The translations under genes were made by a program, and so were the position numbers. 53,528 nt of DNA from positions 1 to 53,528 of the forward strand of contig JBAXDX010000007.1 in assembly GCA_037140715.1 (NCBI GenBank), read 5' to 3'. This DNA is from JAUZPB01 sp037140715. Its GTDB lineage: Bacteria; Bacteroidota; Ignavibacteria; Ignavibacteriales; SURF-24. This document shows positions 1 through 8,310 of the stretch, piece by piece (within the stretch, counting starts at the first letter, position 1; the number at the start of each line of letters is the position of its first letter). The notes beneath the pieces are model-generated. The model did not search any database and was not told where the DNA came from. It was given only the letters and a program-made list of their open reading frames with translations.

Positions 1-549
1 ATCCAAATTTACTCTGCTTTTCTCTTTTTACCCACTATAAACAACATAGACCCAAATTATTTCTCTCCCTGTAATATTTTAATATATTTATATTGTTGTT
101 AAAACATATATCAACAACAGGTTAAGGAAGTTAGTAACCCTGTCCGGCAGTTAAACAGCCGGAGTATATCTGTATTTATCAATAATCTTTTGGAAAATAT
201 TCTCTTTCCCTTCTCTTAATAACAAAGAAGAGATTAAAATTCAAACGGGTATATGATAAGTCCCCCTGTCAATCCTTAATCACACTCATTTTTTTATGAA
301 ATGAGTGTGATTATGAGTATGATTAAGAAAATTACCAGCCCACCTACGTACTTGTACCGATGTTTTTTGAAAAATAATAATGTATATTATCTGTTAGTCT
401 TTCAGGAGTTTCATGTACGACAGGTTTTCCTCTTAACCTTAATCATACCCATTTTTACCATGGAGCGATTAAGATTAAGAAAATTACAGACTGTATAAAA
501 TCAGCACAGCTCTACTAAATCATAAATTTATATTATCGGGTCAGATTAA
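1..549. other. Intergenic region upstream of cmr1, no gene seen
   Basis: I find no credible gene here. The only sizeable open frame (301-498) runs through palindromic repeats and has no recognisable product. The region holds a perfect 15-bp inverted repeat (277-313), a weaker copy of the same kind of element (437-481), and a small hairpin with CCGGC/GCCGG arms near 143-162. No CRISPR repeats are visible, so an array for the Cmr operon, if it exists, lies outside this stretch. The cmr1 promoter should be in the last 100 bases, but I cannot point to a convincing one. Confidence 0.7.
277..313. repeat. Perfect inverted repeat, 15-bp arms, 7-nt loop
   Basis: TAATCACACTCATTT (277-291) pairs exactly with AAATGAGTGTGATTA (299-313). 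A tail reading ATGATTAAGAAAATTA follows. A degraded relative lies at 437-481 (arms CTTAATC and GATTAAG, same tail), and related stretches occur at 8519-8585 and 38711-38748. These look like copies of one intergenic palindromic family, of the REP or small-MITE type. The stem-loop itself is certain; its origin is inferred. Confidence 0.75.
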
Positions 550-1674
550 ATGAAAACTTACAAATTTGAATGCAGGGTTATTTCTCCGCTTTTCATGGCA
601 GGGGCGAATGACCAGGAACCGGAAATCAGACCGGCCTCAATTAAAGGCGTGCTCAGGTGGTGGTTCAGGACTTTATACGGAGCGGAGTTATATTCAAAGT
701 TCTCTGAACACACGAAAGTAATCGGAGAACTGCAGAAAAAAGAATTTGAAATCTTCGGATCAACATCCGGCAAGAGCAGTTTTATCTTAAACATTTCAAA
801 AGTCAGAATCGAAAAAGATGTATTTGACAAAAATGTACTTTCTGCTTATGCTGGTTATGGTCTGGACGGGACAAGAAATAAGCTCCCAAGGAAATATATT
901 AAATCTGCCGGCACATTTGAACTAAACATTGTTTTTCTTAAAGACAATGAAGAAAAAGAGAAGTATGTACTGGCTTCTTTGTCTCTTCTAAGCGCATTTG
1001 GGAATATGGGAGCAAAAGGCAACCGAGGATTCGGCAGTATAAAATTAAACCCGTCAGAAAAATATTCTTATTTTGAAAATACTCCTGCCGAACCGGAAAT
1101 CAGGAAATATCATGAAAAGTTATTAGCTGAGATTTACAGGGATTTTGGGATTAAAAAGCCGGAAGTTTATCCAAAGTTTCCTGTCATATCTCCCGCTTAT
1201 TTTACCTTTAGGTACTATTCAGCCGATGCATTAAATAATGTAAATAACGTAATTACAAAATTCGGAAAAGAATTGAGAAGATTCAGAGAAAACCGGCAGG
1301 AGAAAGGAAGCAGACCAAACACTTTTCATTCATACGCATATCACGCTGTTAAGCCTCAGGATACAGATATAGCTGATGACAACATATTCGGGTTGCCACA
1401 TAATTTTGCATTTTCAGATAGATCAAAAGCGGAAGTAAAAATAAAAGCAGGCGGAGATGAAAAAAAATATGAGAGACGAGCATCGCCGGTTAAATTTAAG
1501 GTAAGCGAGCACAATGGAAAGATATATCCGGGGTTGGTAATTTTCGAATCACATTTTTTACCTGATAACGCAAAGATATTTGCGGTACATAACGGGAAGA
1601 AGAATGTACTTAAAACTCCGGAATTTTCGCGGGCTGAAGAATTTATGAACCATTTAAGCGGAGTATTCAGATGA
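550..1674 (+). CDS. cmr1: Type III-B CRISPR RAMP protein Cmr1
   Basis: Cmr1 is a RAMP subunit at the head of the Cmr ribonucleoprotein, where it contacts the 3' end of the crRNA and target RNA. The 374-residue product opens with a typical Cmr1 first strand and loop (FECRVISPLFMAGANDQEPEIR), then the family hallmark SIKGVLRWWFRTLYGAE near residues 30-46. A glycine-rich RAMP loop (GNMGAKGNRGFGS) lies near residue 155. Length is normal for the family. It is the first gene of a six-gene operon and overlaps cmr2 by 4 bases (ATGA). Its upstream region is filled with palindromic repeats. Assignment is firm from motifs and gene order. Confidence 0.95.
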   Translation: MKTYKFECRVISPLFMAGANDQEPEIRPASIKGVLRWWFRTLYGAELYSKFSEHTKVIGELQKKEFEIFGSTSGKSSFILNISKVRIEKDVFDKNVLSAYAGYGLDGTRNKLPRKYIKSAGTFELNIVFLKDNEEKEKYVLASLSLLSAFGNMGAKGNRGFGSIKLNPSEKYSYFENTPAEPEIRKYHEKLLAEIYRDFGIKKPEVYPKFPVISPAYFTFRYYSADALNNVNNVITKFGKELRRFRENRQEKGSRPNTFHSYAYHAVKPQDTDIADDNIFGLPHNFAFSDRSKAEVKIKAGGDEKKYERRASPVKFKVSEHNGKIYPGLVIFESHFLPDNAKIFAVHNGKKNVLKTPEFSRAEEFMNHLSGVFR

Positions 1675-3641
1675 GTAAAAACCAGTCTCTTTTATTATTT
1701 ACAATCGGGCCGGTGCAGTCGTTTATTGCCGCATCGAGAAAGACGCAGGATTTATTTACCGGCAGCATGATTCTTTCGGAAATAGCGGGCGAAGCTATTA
1801 AATCGGTAATAAATGACAATGGTGATATCATTTTCCCATACGTTTCAGGGAAAGGAGATTTAGACGACAGGATGTTGCTTGCTTCGATACCAAACAGATT
1901 TTTGGCAAAAGTGCCGACTGAAAAAGCAACCTGGATAGCGCAGAGAGCAGAAAAAAGGTTAATTGATAAAGAATCATCAACTGGTTTTATTCATGAAATG
2001 GTGAACATGAGCAAAGGCAATATTGATAATGGTGAAGATTTTAAGAATCATCCATTATGGAATCTGGAATGGCAAAACCAGACAAACGCATACTGGGAAG
2101 TTTACTGGACAATCCTGGACATGCCGGATGACAATATTACAGAGAATGAATATGGGAAGTATTATATAGATCTGGAAAACTATTCAGGCTGCAGGAAAAC
2201 GATAAGGAACTTTAACCCGCTGATACAAAGCGGAATTAAGTGTGGCACGTTTTTAAATTATTCGGCTGTGTTCCCATTAAACCATGGTAAATATAAAAAC
2301 TCCAGGGATTTTACGAAAAATTATTTAGCAAAGAAATATCCGGGTAAATATAAGCCGGGAGAAAGTCTTTCATCGCTTGCGATAGTAAAAAGAGAGATGG
2401 CGGAAAGATATACGAAGGAATCATTTCCATCGACTGTAAATCTGGCAAACGGGAAGTTCAATGAATCTGTAATTGATAAGGCATCAGCTGATGAACAATA
2501 CCATATATTAGTAAGTAATTATCTGGAAGAATATAAGAAACTAAATGAAAAGCTGAAGACCACAAAATCTTCAAACTATCCAATATTACTTGAGAAAGCA
2601 AAAAACGACAAGGTTCTGGTTGAATTTTTAAAGACTGATAACCAGTTCCTGTTTGAAGAATTTACGATGCCCCAGGCATTGGAAAAGGAATATGATGTAA
2701 AGATTGCATCTGACGAACTGAGCGGATTTGTAAGCGCACGGAGGGAACTGCTAAAGGCGGGCAATGAGAAGCCTTCGAAATATTACGCGGTTTTTTATTT
2801 TGACGGCGATAAAATGGGGGAGTGGTTAAGCGGAAGCACCAAGAACAATGCAGGCAAATTATTCAGGGTTACGCCGGATATCCACAGGAATATAAGCAGA
2901 GCGCTCAGAGAATTTTCGATAAATACAGTACCCGATGCAGTAGAAAAAAGAAAGACGGGGAAGCTGGTTTTTGCCGGAGGGGATGATGTAATAGCATTTA
3001 CCACAGTCCAGGCGCTTTGGGACATAATTGCAGAAGTAAGGTTAAGATTTGGCAGGGCTATGGGGGAAGTTACCGGTAATTTTGCGCCGGCAACCGGAAG
3101 CTGCGGGATTGCCGTAGCGCATTACGGACAGGCATTACAGGATGTATTAACAGAGGCGCGGAGCGCGGAGAAGTATGCAAAGGATAAGCTGGGAAGAGAT
3201 GCGTTTGCCATTTCAATAATAAAGCATTCGGGCGAGCGTACCATAACAGGGGCAAAGTTCTCAGAAGAGGCGGGATACATTGCACTTATAAAGACCTTCA
3301 CGAAGGCAATAGAAGAGGAATCGCTTTCGGGAAGTTTTATTTATCAGGTTGAAAGTGAAATAATTCCGATGCTGGATGCTGGCGGGGAAAAAAATACTGA
3401 GGAAGGAAAGGCTGCTCCCAAAGCTGAAAATATTGAAGAAATAAAAGCAGTAATTTCGAGCATAATTAAGTTTACGTTAAAGAGGCAGACAGAAACAATG
3501 CCGAACAAAAATAAAGAATTGACGGAAAAGTTAAAAAAAGACCTGCTGAAAATGGTAATGTCAACAAAAAATGCGACTGGAATAATTGAACTGACAGCGT
3601 TATTAAAGTCCGCGCAATTTTTAATGAGGGGAGGAGACTAA
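1671..3641 (+). CDS. cmr2: Type III-B CRISPR large subunit Cmr2 (Cas10), HD-less
   Basis: Cas10-family subunit of the Cmr complex. On target RNA binding its Palm domains make cyclic oligoadenylate from ATP. The 656-residue protein begins directly with the conserved IGPVQSFIAASRKTQDLFTGS segment, so the N-terminal HD nuclease domain of many Cas10 proteins is missing and DNase activity is not expected. The first Palm carries FDGDKMGEWL (D378, D380) and the second an intact GGDD at 436-439, so cyclase activity is predicted. The usual CxxC zinc ribbon before the LSSLAIVKRE stretch is reduced to isolated cysteines (C174, C191). The stop overlaps the cmr3 ATG by one base. The CARF protein encoded downstream is the obvious candidate receptor for its second messenger. 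Confidence 0.95.
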   Translation: MSKNQSLLLFTIGPVQSFIAASRKTQDLFTGSMILSEIAGEAIKSVINDNGDIIFPYVSGKGDLDDRMLLASIPNRFLAKVPTEKATWIAQRAEKRLIDKESSTGFIHEMVNMSKGNIDNGEDFKNHPLWNLEWQNQTNAYWEVYWTILDMPDDNITENEYGKYYIDLENYSGCRKTIRNFNPLIQSGIKCGTFLNYSAVFPLNHGKYKNSRDFTKNYLAKKYPGKYKPGESLSSLAIVKREMAERYTKESFPSTVNLANGKFNESVIDKASADEQYHILVSNYLEEYKKLNEKLKTTKSSNYPILLEKAKNDKVLVEFLKTDNQFLFEEFTMPQALEKEYDVKIASDELSGFVSARRELLKAGNEKPSKYYAVFYFDGDKMGEWLSGSTKNNAGKLFRVTPDIHRNISRALREFSINTVPDAVEKRKTGKLVFAGGDDVIAFTTVQALWDIIAEVRLRFGRAMGEVTGNFAPATGSCGIAVAHYGQALQDVLTEARSAEKYAKDKLGRDAFAISIIKHSGERTITGAKFSEEAGYIALIKTFTKAIEEESLSGSFIYQVESEIIPMLDAGGEKNTEEGKAAPKAENIEEIKAVISSIIKFTLKRQTETMPNKNKELTEKLKKDLLKMVMSTKNATGIIELTALLKSAQFLMRGGD

Positions 3642-4726
3642 TGAAATATTATATGACGCCTTTAGATGTGCTGTCATTCAGGGATGGCAGGCCGTTCGGA
3701 AGCGGTGATGAGCATTTGTTAAAGCTTGCTTTTCCCCCATCGCTTTCGACCATATACGGCGCTTTAAGAACTTCGATAATGTCAGAATTTAAGGGAGCAT
3801 TTTATGATGCAGCGTCAATCCCGGCCAAGACCCTGGAAGTTACCGGCGACAAGGATGGATTCGGGGAGCTTGCGATAAAGGATTTCGGATTTATTCTGAA
3901 CAGAGGAACAGGGGAAAGAATATATATTACTCCCAACGACATATTAAAGAGCAAAACGACAAAGGGATATCAGACGGCCGGTCCGATGGAACTTCCAGCG
4001 GGAGTAAAGACAAATTTACCTGAAGAACTTAAGCAAATATCTTCTGCAGCGCTAAAGGATTTTTATGAATCTCCGGATGAGTTTATTACAGAGAATGGTT
4101 TAATTAAGTATTTAACAAACATACCCCTTAATGAAGATGATTTTATTAAGTCAGAAAAATTCTATCAGAAAGAATGCAGGACAGGGATAACGGTAGATAC
4201 AGGTTCAAAGACCGTGGAGCAGGGCGCATTATTCACGATTGAATTCGTTCGCATAAATAAAGATGCCGGTTTTATGATTGATATTAATCATACTTTAAGT
4301 GGCGGATATTTTAAGCTGGGAGGAGAAGGCCGGGCTGTAAAGATAGAGAAGTCCGGCGGAAAAGAATTTGCAGTTCCGAATGTAAAGGTTAACAGGGGGA
4401 TAAAGGTAGTAACGATTACTCCGTTATTCTCAGAAAACGGGTGGTATCCACAAAAAGAGTCTGTTAAGATGATTGAAAACAAGGCAGACACAAAACTAAA
4501 GTTTCTTACGGCGAGCATAAAGGGATATAAATCGATTGGGGGATGGGATTTGGCAAAAGGTCAGTCCAAGCCGATGTTAAGGTATATTCCGGAAGGTTCG
4601 GTATTCTATTTTGAGCCTGAAGATAAAAATATTAAAGAAATAAATAATAGTGAAATAATTAACTTAAGTGCCGCTTCCGAGCAGATAAAGCAAGGGTTCG
4701 GTCTGTCAATAATTGGAGGATTTTAA
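3641..4726 (+). CDS. cmr3: Type III-B CRISPR RAMP protein Cmr3
   Basis: Cmr3 binds the 5' tag of the crRNA and sits beside Cmr2. This 361-residue protein has the Cmr3 opening (MTPLDVLSFRDGRPFGSGDEH) followed by FPPSLSTIYGALRTSI, both diagnostic. The C-terminal glycine-rich region includes LSGGYFKLGGEGRAVKIE near residue 220 and ends with a hydrophobic GFGLSIIGGF. The start codon shares one base with the cmr2 stop (TAATG), which implies coupled translation. The length is ordinary and nothing in it looks damaged. Confidence 0.93.
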   Translation: MKYYMTPLDVLSFRDGRPFGSGDEHLLKLAFPPSLSTIYGALRTSIMSEFKGAFYDAASIPAKTLEVTGDKDGFGELAIKDFGFILNRGTGERIYITPNDILKSKTTKGYQTAGPMELPAGVKTNLPEELKQISSAALKDFYESPDEFITENGLIKYLTNIPLNEDDFIKSEKFYQKECRTGITVDTGSKTVEQGALFTIEFVRINKDAGFMIDINHTLSGGYFKLGGEGRAVKIEKSGGKEFAVPNVKVNRGIKVVTITPLFSENGWYPQKESVKMIENKADTKLKFLTASIKGYKSIGGWDLAKGQSKPMLRYIPEGSVFYFEPEDKNIKEINNSEIINLSAASEQIKQGFGLSIIGGF

Positions 4727-4727
4727 T

Positions 4728-5624
4728 ATGTACAATAGTGCGTCAATAATGTTCATGCATAGTATTACATCATTACATGTCGGAAGCGGAACGAGCGTAA
4801 GCACGGTGGACCTTCCGATACAGAGAGAGAAGTTTACAAATTTCCCGGTAGTGGCGGGTAGCGGCGTAAAGGGAGCAATCAGGGAATACTTTGAAAAGAG
4901 CGAAGATAAAAAGCATGTGGAGATAATATTCGGGCCGGAGAAAGACGGCAGCGATTTTGCGGGAGCGGTCAGCTTTTCAGATGCAAAGATTCTTTTATTC
5001 CCGGTTAAATCGTTAAAGGGAGTTTTTGCCTGGGTTACATGTCCGATGGTAATTGAAAGATTCAACAGGGATATGAAAATAGTTAATCCGGCTTTTTCTG
5101 CACTTGCATTACCTGGTACAGATAAGGATTCCGCAACAGTCGGGACAAGTAGTGATTGTATTATTGAAAGGAAAGTTATACTTGAAGATTATGAATTGGC
5201 ATTGAATGATAAAAACAATAAGGAAGTAGACAGGATAGCTGAAACGATAGCGGGATATATCTTTAAGAATGCAACTGCCTATTGGGCTGATAAATTAAAA
5301 AAATCGCTTATAGTGCTGAATGATGATGCTTTTAAGGAATTTGTTGAATATTCAACAGAGATTCAGACCAGAATTAAGATAGGTGAAAACGGTGTAGTAG
5401 AAAACGGAGCTTTGTTTTATGAAGAAAATATACCGGCGGAGACAGTTTTTTACTCAGTTGTACTGGCTTCAAATCCGCATAAAAAAGATTTTACCGAAGA
5501 AATAAGCGATTCTGGCAGGATACTCGGAGTTATAGGGAAGCTTGACGGCAGGTTTATTCATATTGGCGGAGACACAACAATTGGCAAAGGCTTAACGGCT
5601 GTATATCTTACGGGAGGAAAATAA
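4728..5624 (+). CDS. cmr4: Type III-B CRISPR backbone RNase Cmr4
   Basis: Cmr4 forms the repeated backbone of the complex and cuts target RNA at 6-nt intervals. From ATG 4728 the product is 298 residues. I prefer this start to TTG 4713 because GGAGG (4715-4719) lies at good spacing before 4728 and the TTG would have no ribosome site. The family pattern HSITSLHVGSGTS then VDLPIQRE is present. D28 in VDLPIQRE matches the catalytic aspartate known from other Cmr4 proteins, so target RNA cleavage should be intact. The RAMP glycine loop GSGVKGAIREYFE follows at about 45-57. It begins one base after the cmr3 stop and is followed after one base by cmr5. Confidence 0.94.
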   Translation: MYNSASIMFMHSITSLHVGSGTSVSTVDLPIQREKFTNFPVVAGSGVKGAIREYFEKSEDKKHVEIIFGPEKDGSDFAGAVSFSDAKILLFPVKSLKGVFAWVTCPMVIERFNRDMKIVNPAFSALALPGTDKDSATVGTSSDCIIERKVILEDYELALNDKNNKEVDRIAETIAGYIFKNATAYWADKLKKSLIVLNDDAFKEFVEYSTEIQTRIKIGENGVVENGALFYEENIPAETVFYSVVLASNPHKKDFTEEISDSGRILGVIGKLDGRFIHIGGDTTIGKGLTAVYLTGGK

Positions 5625-5625
5625 G

Positions 5626-6012
5626 ATGGCAAGACCACATGAATTAGAAAGAGCAAAAAGAGCGTTGCAGTGCATAAATAAGATTAAGGAGGATAAGCCG
5701 GCTTGGGAGAAGAAATTCTCATCTTATGTAAAATCCGCTCCGACAATGGTACTTACAAACGGACTTGGACAAAGTCTGGCTTTTTGGAAAGCAAAAGCAA
5801 CCGGTGAATCGGTAGATGCCAAAGCATACAGGAATTTAATTGACAATTTAAACCAGAATATCAAATTAACTTTTTTTACGAACAATGATTTACTTGTTAG
5901 TGTCATAAACAATTTTGATTCCTGGCAGTACCGGAGGGCGACATCGGAGGTACTGGAGTTTTTAAAATGGCTGAAGAAATTTGCGACATCAGAATTAAAA
6001 AGTGAAGGGTAG
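5626..6012 (+). CDS. cmr5: Type III-B CRISPR small subunit Cmr5
   Basis: Cmr5 is the small alpha-helical subunit that lines the target-RNA side of the complex. The 128-residue product has the expected all-helical character. It opens with LERAKRALQCINKIKE, has the mid-protein TNGLGQSLAFWKAK segment typical of Cmr5, and ends in a helix with YRRATSEVLEFLKWLKKFA. It lies between cmr4 and cmr6 with one base before it and its end close to the cmr6 start. Assignment rests on the TNGLGQSLAF-type motif, size and position. Confidence 0.92.
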   Translation: MARPHELERAKRALQCINKIKEDKPAWEKKFSSYVKSAPTMVLTNGLGQSLAFWKAKATGESVDAKAYRNLIDNLNQNIKLTFFTNNDLLVSVINNFDSWQYRRATSEVLEFLKWLKKFATSELKSEG

Positions 6013-6016
6013 CATA

Positions 6017-7120
6017 ATGGCAATTCCGATAAAAAACACGCTCAATGCGTTTATAGAAAGCAATGGAATCAAAGAAAATCTGCTGTTGAATTTCACAAAA
6101 TTAAATTCATCATGGGATAATAGTAATGGTGCATGGAGTATTCCGGCTAATAAAAAAGATATGGCATTCGGGCAATTAATAAACTTCAGGTCACCCGGCA
6201 TGGCTCCCTTATTGTCCGGCTGTATGCAAAGACAGACAACCCTGATTAGTTCATTAAAAGCAGACGGATATGAAGTTCTCAAAGCCGAATATTCAACAGG
6301 CGCACGTCTGGCTGTTGGTATGGGAAGTCAGAATGTTTTAGAAAACTCTCTTTCATTACATCATGTCTATGGTGTACCATTTATCCCAGGTAGCACATTA
6401 AAAGGTATGACCAGAGCTTTTGCCGAATCGCAAAACAATGCGGGATTGCTCAGGAAAGTTTTTGGTTCTGATGATGATAATAAGAATGGCAGGAATGATA
6501 CTATTAAAGGCGCAGTTATCTTTTTTGACGCTATGCCTGTTACTTTCCCGAAATTAGAAAAAGACATACTAACTCCTCATTATTCGGAATATTATTCAGA
6601 CGAGGGAGGCAAAACAGCTCCGGGTGACTGGATGACACCGGTACCTGTTTCATTTTTGACAGTAGCGGAAGGACAGAAATTTTCTTTTTTAATCGCTTCA
6701 AGAGACAAAACTATTTGTCAGACAGCGTTTGAGTGGTTAAGTTCAGCCTTAGGTACAATCGGCATTGGCGCCAAAACCAGTATCGGTCTGGGTATTTTCA
6801 GAGTCAGCGGTAAAGCCAAAATTACGGATAAAGCGGACGAACCGGACAAGGTTCAGAAGCAGACAGCTGATGATGAAAAATATATCACGGAGAATTCAAG
6901 CCGCAAATATAAAATACAACAGCAATTAGAAGCCAGGGTTTTGAGAAGTGAAAATCCAAATATTGTTTTTAAACTTCTCGACAGCAGATATAACACAGAA
7001 TTCAGGGATAAATACGCAGCCGGGCTTGCCGCCGGAACACTTATAACTGTGTCAGTTAGTGAAGTCGATAAAAAAGGCGTTATTGTAAGGGCAAAATTTG
7101 TAAAAAAAATTCATGAATGA
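6017..7120 (+). CDS. cmr6: Type III-B CRISPR RAMP protein Cmr6, with C-terminal extension
   Basis: Cmr6 caps the Cmr4/Cmr5 filament near the crRNA 3' end. From ATG 6017 it has 367 residues. A GTG at 6002 is in frame, but GAAGGG (6004-6009) is well spaced for 6017. The central part has the Cmr6 pattern SLHHVYGVPFIPGSTLKGMTRAFAE and a late RAMP glycine stretch, TIGIGAKTSIGLGIF. Roughly the last 100 residues, after VSGKAKIT, are charged at first and then form a beta-rich segment ending VIVRAKFVKKIHE. This part goes beyond the usual Cmr6 core and may be a small extra nucleic-acid-binding domain (inference). It is the last gene of the tight operon. Confidence 0.92.
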   Translation: MAIPIKNTLNAFIESNGIKENLLLNFTKLNSSWDNSNGAWSIPANKKDMAFGQLINFRSPGMAPLLSGCMQRQTTLISSLKADGYEVLKAEYSTGARLAVGMGSQNVLENSLSLHHVYGVPFIPGSTLKGMTRAFAESQNNAGLLRKVFGSDDDNKNGRNDTIKGAVIFFDAMPVTFPKLEKDILTPHYSEYYSDEGGKTAPGDWMTPVPVSFLTVAEGQKFSFLIASRDKTICQTAFEWLSSALGTIGIGAKTSIGLGIFRVSGKAKITDKADEPDKVQKQTADDEKYITENSSRKYKIQQQLEARVLRSENPNIVFKLLDSRYNTEFRDKYAAGLAAGTLITVSVSEVDKKGVIVRAKFVKKIHE

Positions 7121-7127
7121 ATACATT

Positions 7128-7192
7128 TCTGAACTATGATTCTTATAATTTATATGATAACACAATCAGCATGAAATGAATCATAGTTCAGA
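7128..7192. repeat. Inverted repeat between cmr6 and the CARF gene, 15-bp perfect arms
   Basis: TCTGAACTATGATTC (7128-7142) pairs exactly with GAATCATAGTTCAGA (7178-7192) around a 35-nt loop; CATTTTTGCG follows. Relatives with AATCATAG and CATATAAATCC occur at 8478-8512, and a split degraded copy (GACTATGATTT, then AGACATTTTTTCGC) lies at 40420-40540. It may be a mobile-repeat remnant. It may also act as a transcript end for cmr6, although its T-run is short. Confidence 0.7.
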
Positions 7193-7235
7193 CATTTTTG
7201 CGTAACATAAATTAGTAAAAAACAGGGGGCAAATT

Positions 7236-7895
7236 ATGAAAGTATTGTATCATATTGTTAGCGGGCAGACTCTTCCGAATTATATCTCGGCTGAAATTAT
7301 TAAACCTGATAAGAACATATATCTCTATACCAATGAATCAACTAAACACCTGCAGTATCTTAAGTCGGTAATTAAGGGAGATTCAGAGGAATATAAAGTT
7401 GATGCTTGGGAGGATGAAGCAACGCGCGGGCAGGTGAGAAATATTCTTAGACAACATGATAAAGATGAATCAATTTTAGATTTCACATGCGGAACAAAAA
7501 TATTGTCGTTTGCCTGTTATGAAGTATTTAAGCAGATGAACAAAGACTGCGTATATATTAATACTGAGAAAAATGAAGTATTGAGTTATTGTTTTTCCAA
7601 ATCACCAGGGCAGACCTCGAAAGACAAGATTGATATTAAGGCTGAATTGTCAGATATAATAAAATTAAACGGACAAACTCTTAAACATTCCGCATTGGAT
7701 GAGCCACCGGAATTTCAGAGGACAGCCCTGTTTCTTGAGAAAAATTTTAAGCACTACTCAAGCCTGATTTTTAGATTTGCCAGAAAAAACTCAAACGATA
7801 TTCTATCAGATATTTCTGACTTTAAGGGAAATTTTATCAAGTATGAAAATGGCCGGAGCGAAATATGCTTTATGAATAACGGCAACGTAGCATAG
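7236..7895 (+). CDS. CARF-domain protein related to Card1/Can2 (DUF1887), nuclease domain absent
   Basis: CARF domains bind the cyclic oligoadenylate made by Cas10. This 219-residue protein matches the N-terminal half of the Card1/Can2 family: MKVLYHIVSGQTLPNYI at the start, then LDFTCGTKILSFACYEVF near 81-98, where relatives have TGGTK, and YINTEKN after it. In those enzymes a PD-(D/E)xK nuclease domain follows for a total of about 370-420 residues. Here only about 65 residues follow the CARF fold before a true stop. I checked the bases after the stop in all three frames and saw no remaining nuclease motifs. It stands apart from cmr6 behind an inverted repeat and has GGGGG as a weak ribosome site. 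It may be a sensor, a ligand sponge, a ring nuclease or a decayed effector. Confidence 0.75.
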   Translation: MKVLYHIVSGQTLPNYISAEIIKPDKNIYLYTNESTKHLQYLKSVIKGDSEEYKVDAWEDEATRGQVRNILRQHDKDESILDFTCGTKILSFACYEVFKQMNKDCVYINTEKNEVLSYCFSKSPGQTSKDKIDIKAELSDIIKLNGQTLKHSALDEPPEFQRTALFLEKNFKHYSSLIFRFARKNSNDILSDISDFKGNFIKYENGRSEICFMNNGNVA

Positions 7896-8133
7896 GATGA
7901 ACCTGTTTAACAATAGTTTTTCACAATTTTGTATGCGATAAAGAATATAAATACAATACTTTTTCGTAATTTTGGCATTAACGAAAAAGCTCTCAGGGCT
8001 TTGAGAATAAGTCTCCTTAAATAAAGACAATTTTTTAGCTGAATTTATGGTTTATCGGGCTTGAATATGTGGAGAAAACTGAAGCCGGTACTAAACAGGT
8101 AATGTTATTAAACTAAAATAAGAGGAAAGTTAA

Positions 8134-8310
8134 ATGGAAGTTAAAATCGAAAACGGGAAACTCATAATAAGTATTGAGCTACAGGAACCAACACCAAGCT
8201 CATCAGGAAAAACATTAGTGGTAGCGACTACACACGGAAATATGGCAACGCAATGCGTCATAGACGGCAAAAATGTAGTAATTGGTCTGAACGCCTACAT
8301 AAAGAAATAA
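8134..8310 (+). CDS. Small conserved-looking protein, 58 residues, function unknown
   Basis: ATG 8134 follows AAGAGGAAAG at good spacing and opens a 58-codon frame ending at TAA 8310. The product has two halves that each look like beta strands: VKIENGKLIISIEL, then SGKTLVVATTHGN and CVIDGKNVVIGLNAYIKK. From memory, short proteins with a similar SGKTLVVASTHGN...GLNAYIKK pattern exist in other bacteria without known function; I could not confirm this. It lies alone between the CARF gene and purC, with palindromic repeats downstream. The ribosome site and well-formed sequence make it likely to be a real gene. Confidence 0.65.
   Translation: MEVKIENGKLIISIELQEPTPSSSGKTLVVATTHGNMATQCVIDGKNVVIGLNAYIKK

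Noticed and set aside
301..498. 65-codon plus-strand frame upstream of cmr1
   Set aside because: It runs straight through two palindromic repeats, has no ribosome site and no protein-like pattern.
7896..8133. Frameshifted remainder of a Card1-type nuclease
   Set aside because: All three frames stop quickly and none shows PD-(D/E)xK-like residues, so the nuclease part is absent, not frameshifted.
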